Source: JBEBGV01 sp040081265 (GTDB lineage Bacteria; Acidobacteriota; Vicinamibacteria; Vicinamibacterales; UBA2999). Taken from it: 7,949 bases of DNA. Positions within the stretch are counted from its first letter, which is position 1, and each line of letters opens with the position of its first letter. The notes under the pieces are model-generated. The model saw only the letters and a list, made by a program, of their open reading frames with translations. It made no database searches and was not told the origin of the DNA. The position numbers and the translations under genes are program-made. Below are positions 5,810-7,949 of the stretch, in pieces. The DNA lies in NCBI GenBank assembly GCA_040081265.1, contig JBEBGV010000121.1, positions 1 to 7,949 of the forward strand, given 5' to 3'.

Positions 5810-6100
5810 GTGGCAGAACAACGTGTGGTTGGTGACGCGCTCGGGATGATCGAGACGCGGGGGCTGGTCGGCATGATTGAAGCCGCCGACGCCATGCTGA
5901 AGACAGCCAACGTCGAACTGGTGAGCTGGCAGAAAGTCGACGCCGGACTGGTGACTGCTCTGATCCGCGGCGACGTGGGCTCAGTGAAGGCGGCGACCGA
6001 TGCTGGAGCCGCGGCGGCCAGACGCGTGGGCGAGCTTATCGGCGTACACGTGATTCCCCATCCTGCGGACGAGGTCGAGAAGATTTTTCCGATCCGCTAG
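5810..6100 (+). CDS. Bacterial microcompartment shell protein, hexameric (BMC-H)
   Basis: A 96-residue single-domain BMC protein of the PduA/EutM/CcmK type, which assembles into hexamers that tile the shell of bacterial microcompartments. Nearly the whole chain is canonical: ALGMIETRGLVGMIEAADAM (10-29), then K31, then ALIRGDVGSVKAATDAGAAA (50-69), RRVGELIGVHVIPHP (71-85) and the C-terminal VEKIFP. The pore loop reads KVDAGLV (42-48), whereas PduA has KIGSGLV, so Asp44 and Ala45 replace Gly and Ser at the pore-lining positions. The start is GTG at 5810 behind a weak AAGGGCGGG leader; this gives the usual length. No aldehyde dehydrogenase, aldolase, diol dehydratase, pentameric vertex (EutN/CcmL) or second shell gene is in the window, so any compartment type is undetermined. 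The heptamer array sits just upstream, and its 3' end overlaps the merR-like gene on the other strand. Confidence 0.93.
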   Translation: MAEQRVVGDALGMIETRGLVGMIEAADAMLKTANVELVSWQKVDAGLVTALIRGDVGSVKAATDAGAAAARRVGELIGVHVIPHPADEVEKIFPIR

Positions 6101-6563
6101 CCTGACGCAACCCGGGGGTGCGGCTCCTGCGCTCCCGCGCGACCAGCACCCGCAGTCCCTGAGCGTCTTCTGCCATCAGGAGCGCCTGCGTCGGCTGCTC
6201 GACGTTGTAGAGCTGTCCATCGAGGGTGCGAGCGTAGAGTTCATCCCCGGCAACCATCAGCGTCACCGGTCCGCCCTCGCCGATTGCCTCATACAGGCGA
6301 ATCCTGAACACCTCACGCACCGTTACGAGCAGGCGCCTGAGTCTTGGGATCGAGAACCCCCGCCGGCGAAGCTCCGCCAGCACCTGAAGCTCGAGCACAT
6401 CGAGTGGAGTGTAACGGCGCTCGGTGAACCCGCCGGCCTCCGTCCGCTGGGTTCCGACCGCCGGGGTGAACAGCCGGCGCGAATCCCACCACTGGAGCTG
6501 ACGTGCTGTCAGCCCGGTCATTACGGCGACCTCACGCGATGAATAGAGCTTCTTGAGCTTCAC
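6036..6563 (-). CDS. MerR-family transcriptional regulator
   Basis: A 175-residue regulator with an N-terminal MerR winged-helix domain: helix-turn-helix YSSREVAVMTGLTARQLQWW (7-26), DSRRLFTP, wing residues ending in ERRYTPLDVLEL, then the helix pair AELRRRGFSIPRLRRLL. The usual cysteine metal site is absent. The remaining part (about 100-150, including VTLMVAGDELYARTLDGQ) looks like a small beta-rich segment of unknown ligand specificity. The GTG start at 6563-6561 shares its first G with the thiO stop (TAGTG), so the two are probably co-transcribed and translationally coupled; no useful ATG lies before the HTH. The last 30 or so residues are Arg/Ser-rich and low in complexity, and the frame reads 65 bp into the 3' end of the convergent BMC-H gene. 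This may be a read-through after loss of an earlier stop. The target is unknown; thiO or the BMC gene are candidates by position only. Confidence 0.82.
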   Translation of the reverse strand: MKLKKLYSSREVAVMTGLTARQLQWWDSRRLFTPAVGTQRTEAGGFTERRYTPLDVLELQVLAELRRRGFSIPRLRRLLVTVREVFRIRLYEAIGEGGPVTLMVAGDELYARTLDGQLYNVEQPTQALLMAEDAQGLRVLVARERRSRTPGLRQASGSEKSSRPRPQDGESRVRR

Positions 6564-7657
6564 TACAGCGCAAGACGAGCGGGCGCGACCAGGTCGCGCG
6601 CCCAGCGGGTGTCCGGATCCTCGACGTCCACGACGAGATCGGCGACGAGTCTGGCGGTCAACGGAGCGAGCAGGATGCCGTTGCGGTAGTGTCCGGTCGC
6701 GACGCACACGCCCCGCATTGTGGACGACCACCCGAGCAGAGGCAACTCGTCGGCCGTCATCGGCCGCAGGCCGACCCGAACCGTCCGACCCTGGGCGCTC
6801 GACACGGCAGGCAACACGGCCTCGGCTCGCGCCAGGAGCGACTCGATCGCCGCGGGCGTCGACGATTCGTCGAATCCAACGTCTTCCACCGTGGCGCCGA
6901 TAATCATCGATCCGTCCTGCCTGGGCACCAGGTAGCAGCCGTCGCCCCACACCACGTGTGACAGTTCGCGACGAGCGAAGGCCAGCTCGACGCTTTGACC
7001 GCGAATGGGGCGAACAGCGGCCGGTCTGGATGCCTCGGGCAGAAGTCCTGCCGACCAGCTTCCAGCAGCCACGATGACAACATCAGCCGGCATCGACGCG
7101 TGAACGGTCACGACCCCTGCACCCGGCTCGAGCGCGGTCACCGTGTCGAGCGACGAGGTCACACCACGCCGTACTGCGGCACTCGTCAGCGCCGACATCA
7201 GGCGCCCAACGTGCACGTAGCCATGCGCTGGTATGCGCAGTCCAGACTGAATATTGGCGGCCAGTCCTGACTCGAGTGCGCGAGTCTGCTGTCCCGTCAG
7301 CAGTTCATGTGGAACACCGAGCGCAGCGAGACGACCGCTGGCCTGCGCCAGCGTCTCCGCGTGCACGGCAGTACTGGCCACCTGAAGGGTGCCTGGCCTG
7401 CAGTATTCGATGGAGGTACCAGCGTCGGCTTCGATCCGGGCCGCGAACGCGTCGTACATCGAGAGCGACTGCACACCCAGCCTGAGCAGCGCAGCGTCAT
7501 GTCCCTCGATATAGGGCGCCAGCATGCCGGCCGACGCCTGCGTCGCACCACCCCCCGGCCCACGCATGTCGATCACGTGAACGGTGACACCACGACAGGC
7601 AAGCTCATATGCAACGGAGTAGCCGATCACTCCGCCACCGATGACGACGACCTTCAC
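6563..7657 (-). CDS. thiO: Glycine oxidase ThiO
   Basis: A 364-residue FAD-dependent amine oxidase of the DAO family, close in length to Bacillus subtilis ThiO (369). It oxidises glycine to the imine, the form used by ThiG to build the thiazole of thiamine, releasing hydrogen peroxide. The N-terminal dinucleotide motif is VVVIGGGVIG (GxGxxG at 7-12), followed by the acidic strand end VHVID. Substrate-site residues are in place: Y242 (in CYLVPR), R298 (in GLRPMT) and R325 (in GHYRNG). As I recall B. subtilis ThiO, these match Tyr246, Arg302 and Arg329, each offset by four. The start is GTG at 7657; it sits right before the FAD motif and lacks a Shine-Dalgarno. Downstream it overlaps the merR-like gene by one base; upstream lies the TonB-receptor gene. 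thiS, thiG and other thiamine genes are not in view, so a role in glycine/sarcosine breakdown remains possible. Confidence 0.9.
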   Translation of the reverse strand: MKVVVIGGGVIGYSVAYELACRGVTVHVIDMRGPGGGATQASAGMLAPYIEGHDAALLRLGVQSLSMYDAFAARIEADAGTSIEYCRPGTLQVASTAVHAETLAQASGRLAALGVPHELLTGQQTRALESGLAANIQSGLRIPAHGYVHVGRLMSALTSAAVRRGVTSSLDTVTALEPGAGVVTVHASMPADVVIVAAGSWSAGLLPEASRPAAVRPIRGQSVELAFARRELSHVVWGDGCYLVPRQDGSMIIGATVEDVGFDESSTPAAIESLLARAEAVLPAVSSAQGRTVRVGLRPMTADELPLLGWSSTMRGVCVATGHYRNGILLAPLTARLVADLVVDVEDPDTRWARDLVAPARLAL

Positions 7658-7663
7658 ACGGGA

Positions 7664-7669
7664 ATTGTA
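7664..7669 (-). promoter_or_regulatory. Candidate -10 box for a leaderless thiO transcript
   Basis: On the minus strand TACAAT (5/6 match to TATAAT) lies six bases before the GTG of thiO. A start site at the normal distance would fall on or next to the GTG, which fits the absence of a Shine-Dalgarno. No good -35 is visible 17 bases upstream (CGGCAT region), so this is tentative. Confidence 0.3.
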
Positions 7670-7687
7670 CTGGGAAGAAATCGAGAT

Positions 7688-7717
7688 GCCGGGTCCGTCG
7701 GACCCGGCCTACGTACG
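7688..7717 (+). repeat. Dispersed palindromic repeat, copy 2
   Basis: Arms GCCGGGTCCG (7688-7697) and CGGACCCGGC (7699-7708) flank a single T, followed by CTACGTACG (7709-7717). Arms and tail match copy 1 at 577-606 in the same orientation; only the loop region (GTC versus TGC) differs. It fills most of the gap between the TonB-receptor stop and the thiO start. On the minus strand it begins 10 nt after the receptor stop and is followed by a weakly T-rich stretch (ATTTCTT), so it could also help terminate receptor transcription. Confidence 0.8.
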
Positions 7718-7949
7718 TTAGAAACGGAACTGCATGCCGACCTCGAGGCGCCGGGGCTGACTCGCTGACGTCGGCAGACTGTAGAACGGTGATTGCTGAT
7801 TGCCGCTGAAATTCAGGTAGTTGGTGCGGTTCAACAGGTTCGTCGCCTGCGCGTAGAACTCCACCGTGAAGCGTTGATTGGCTTGCGCGCCGCCGAAGCC
7901 GAAGGCGCCGCCACCACCACCGCCTCCTCCAGGACCGCCGCCCGGGCCC
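7718..7949 (-). CDS. TonB-dependent receptor (Oar-like), C-terminal end, partial
   Basis: The gene enters from beyond the right edge; only its last 76 codons and the TAA (7720-7718) are present. The final strand reads RRLEVGMQFRF, with a terminal phenylalanine and alternating hydrophobic/aromatic residues. This is the beta-signal recognised by the BAM complex for outer-membrane barrels. Just before it, EFYAQATNLLNRTNYLNFSG is the conserved end-of-barrel segment of large acidobacterial TonB-dependent/Oar-type receptors, in which N-x-x-N-R-x-N-Y recurs. At the window edge is a glycine-rich run (GPGGGPGGGGGGG then AFGFGG), likely in an extracellular loop. These receptors import bulky substrates across the outer membrane using TonB energy; the substrate cannot be inferred. 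The plug and N-terminal repeat domain lie outside the window. Confidence 0.85.
   Translation of the reverse strand, partial: GPGGGPGGGGGGGGAFGFGGAQANQRFTVEFYAQATNLLNRTNYLNFSGNQQSPFYSLPTSASQPRRLEVGMQFRF

Noticed and set aside
7688..7708. Rho-independent terminator of the TonB-receptor gene
   Set aside because: The stem is strong, but the downstream minus-strand sequence has only a weak T-rich stretch, and the same unit occurs at 577-606, where it follows no gene; kept as a repeat that might help termination.
1..7949. CRISPR array, complete tRNA/rRNA genes, insertion sequence or complete prophage genes
   Set aside because: I saw no regularly spaced direct repeats, no complete cloverleaf, and no transposase, integrase or phage structural motifs in any frame I examined.

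Overview
The window is high-GC, Gram-negative chromosomal DNA. The best taxonomic guess is Acidobacteriota, probably a Vicinamibacteria-like lineage. This is an inference from content: an Oar-type TonB-dependent receptor with a glycine-rich stretch, a secreted protein built of carboxypeptidase-regulatory-like repeats, a winged-helix regulator of the kind abundant in that phylum, a BstA/YfiT-type DinB protein, and GTG starts. No rRNA, tRNA or marker gene confirms it.

Layout. (1) Positions 1-1155 look like a decayed accessory segment. It holds a short, lower-GC TIR-domain gene on the minus strand (89-364), about 570 bp with no convincing gene that carries a palindromic repeat (577-606) and an operator-like dyad (828-846), and the 5' piece of a winged-helix regulator (936-1155). 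The regulator homology stops where the next gene starts. (2) 1156-3354: a membrane-anchored MutS-like ATPase (+) converges on a DoxX-family membrane protein (-), with 9 bp between their stops. (3) 3451-6100 on the plus strand: a secreted protein of about five beta-sandwich repeats, a DinB/BstA-like metal-dependent hydrolase starting on the previous stop codon, a 5-copy 7-bp tandem repeat, and a single hexameric bacterial microcompartment (BMC-H) shell protein. (4) 6036-7949 on the minus strand, in transcription order: the C-terminal end of a TonB-dependent receptor, a second copy of the palindromic repeat, glycine oxidase ThiO, and a MerR-family regulator whose GTG start overlaps the thiO stop by one base. 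The MerR frame runs 65 bp into the 3' end of the BMC-H gene.

Functionally this is a mosaic, not one pathway. The confident tight units are thiO-merR (-) and secreted-protein-dinB (+). ThiO makes the glycine-derived imine used for the thiamine thiazole, but no other thiamine gene is visible. The BMC-H gene has no encapsulated enzyme or vertex protein beside it here. No complete new defence or mobile system is visible. The items most worth a second look are the dispersed palindrome with its TACGTACG tail, the lone BMC-H gene behind a heptamer array, the truncated TIR gene, and the regulator remnant fused edge-to-edge with the MutS-like gene.
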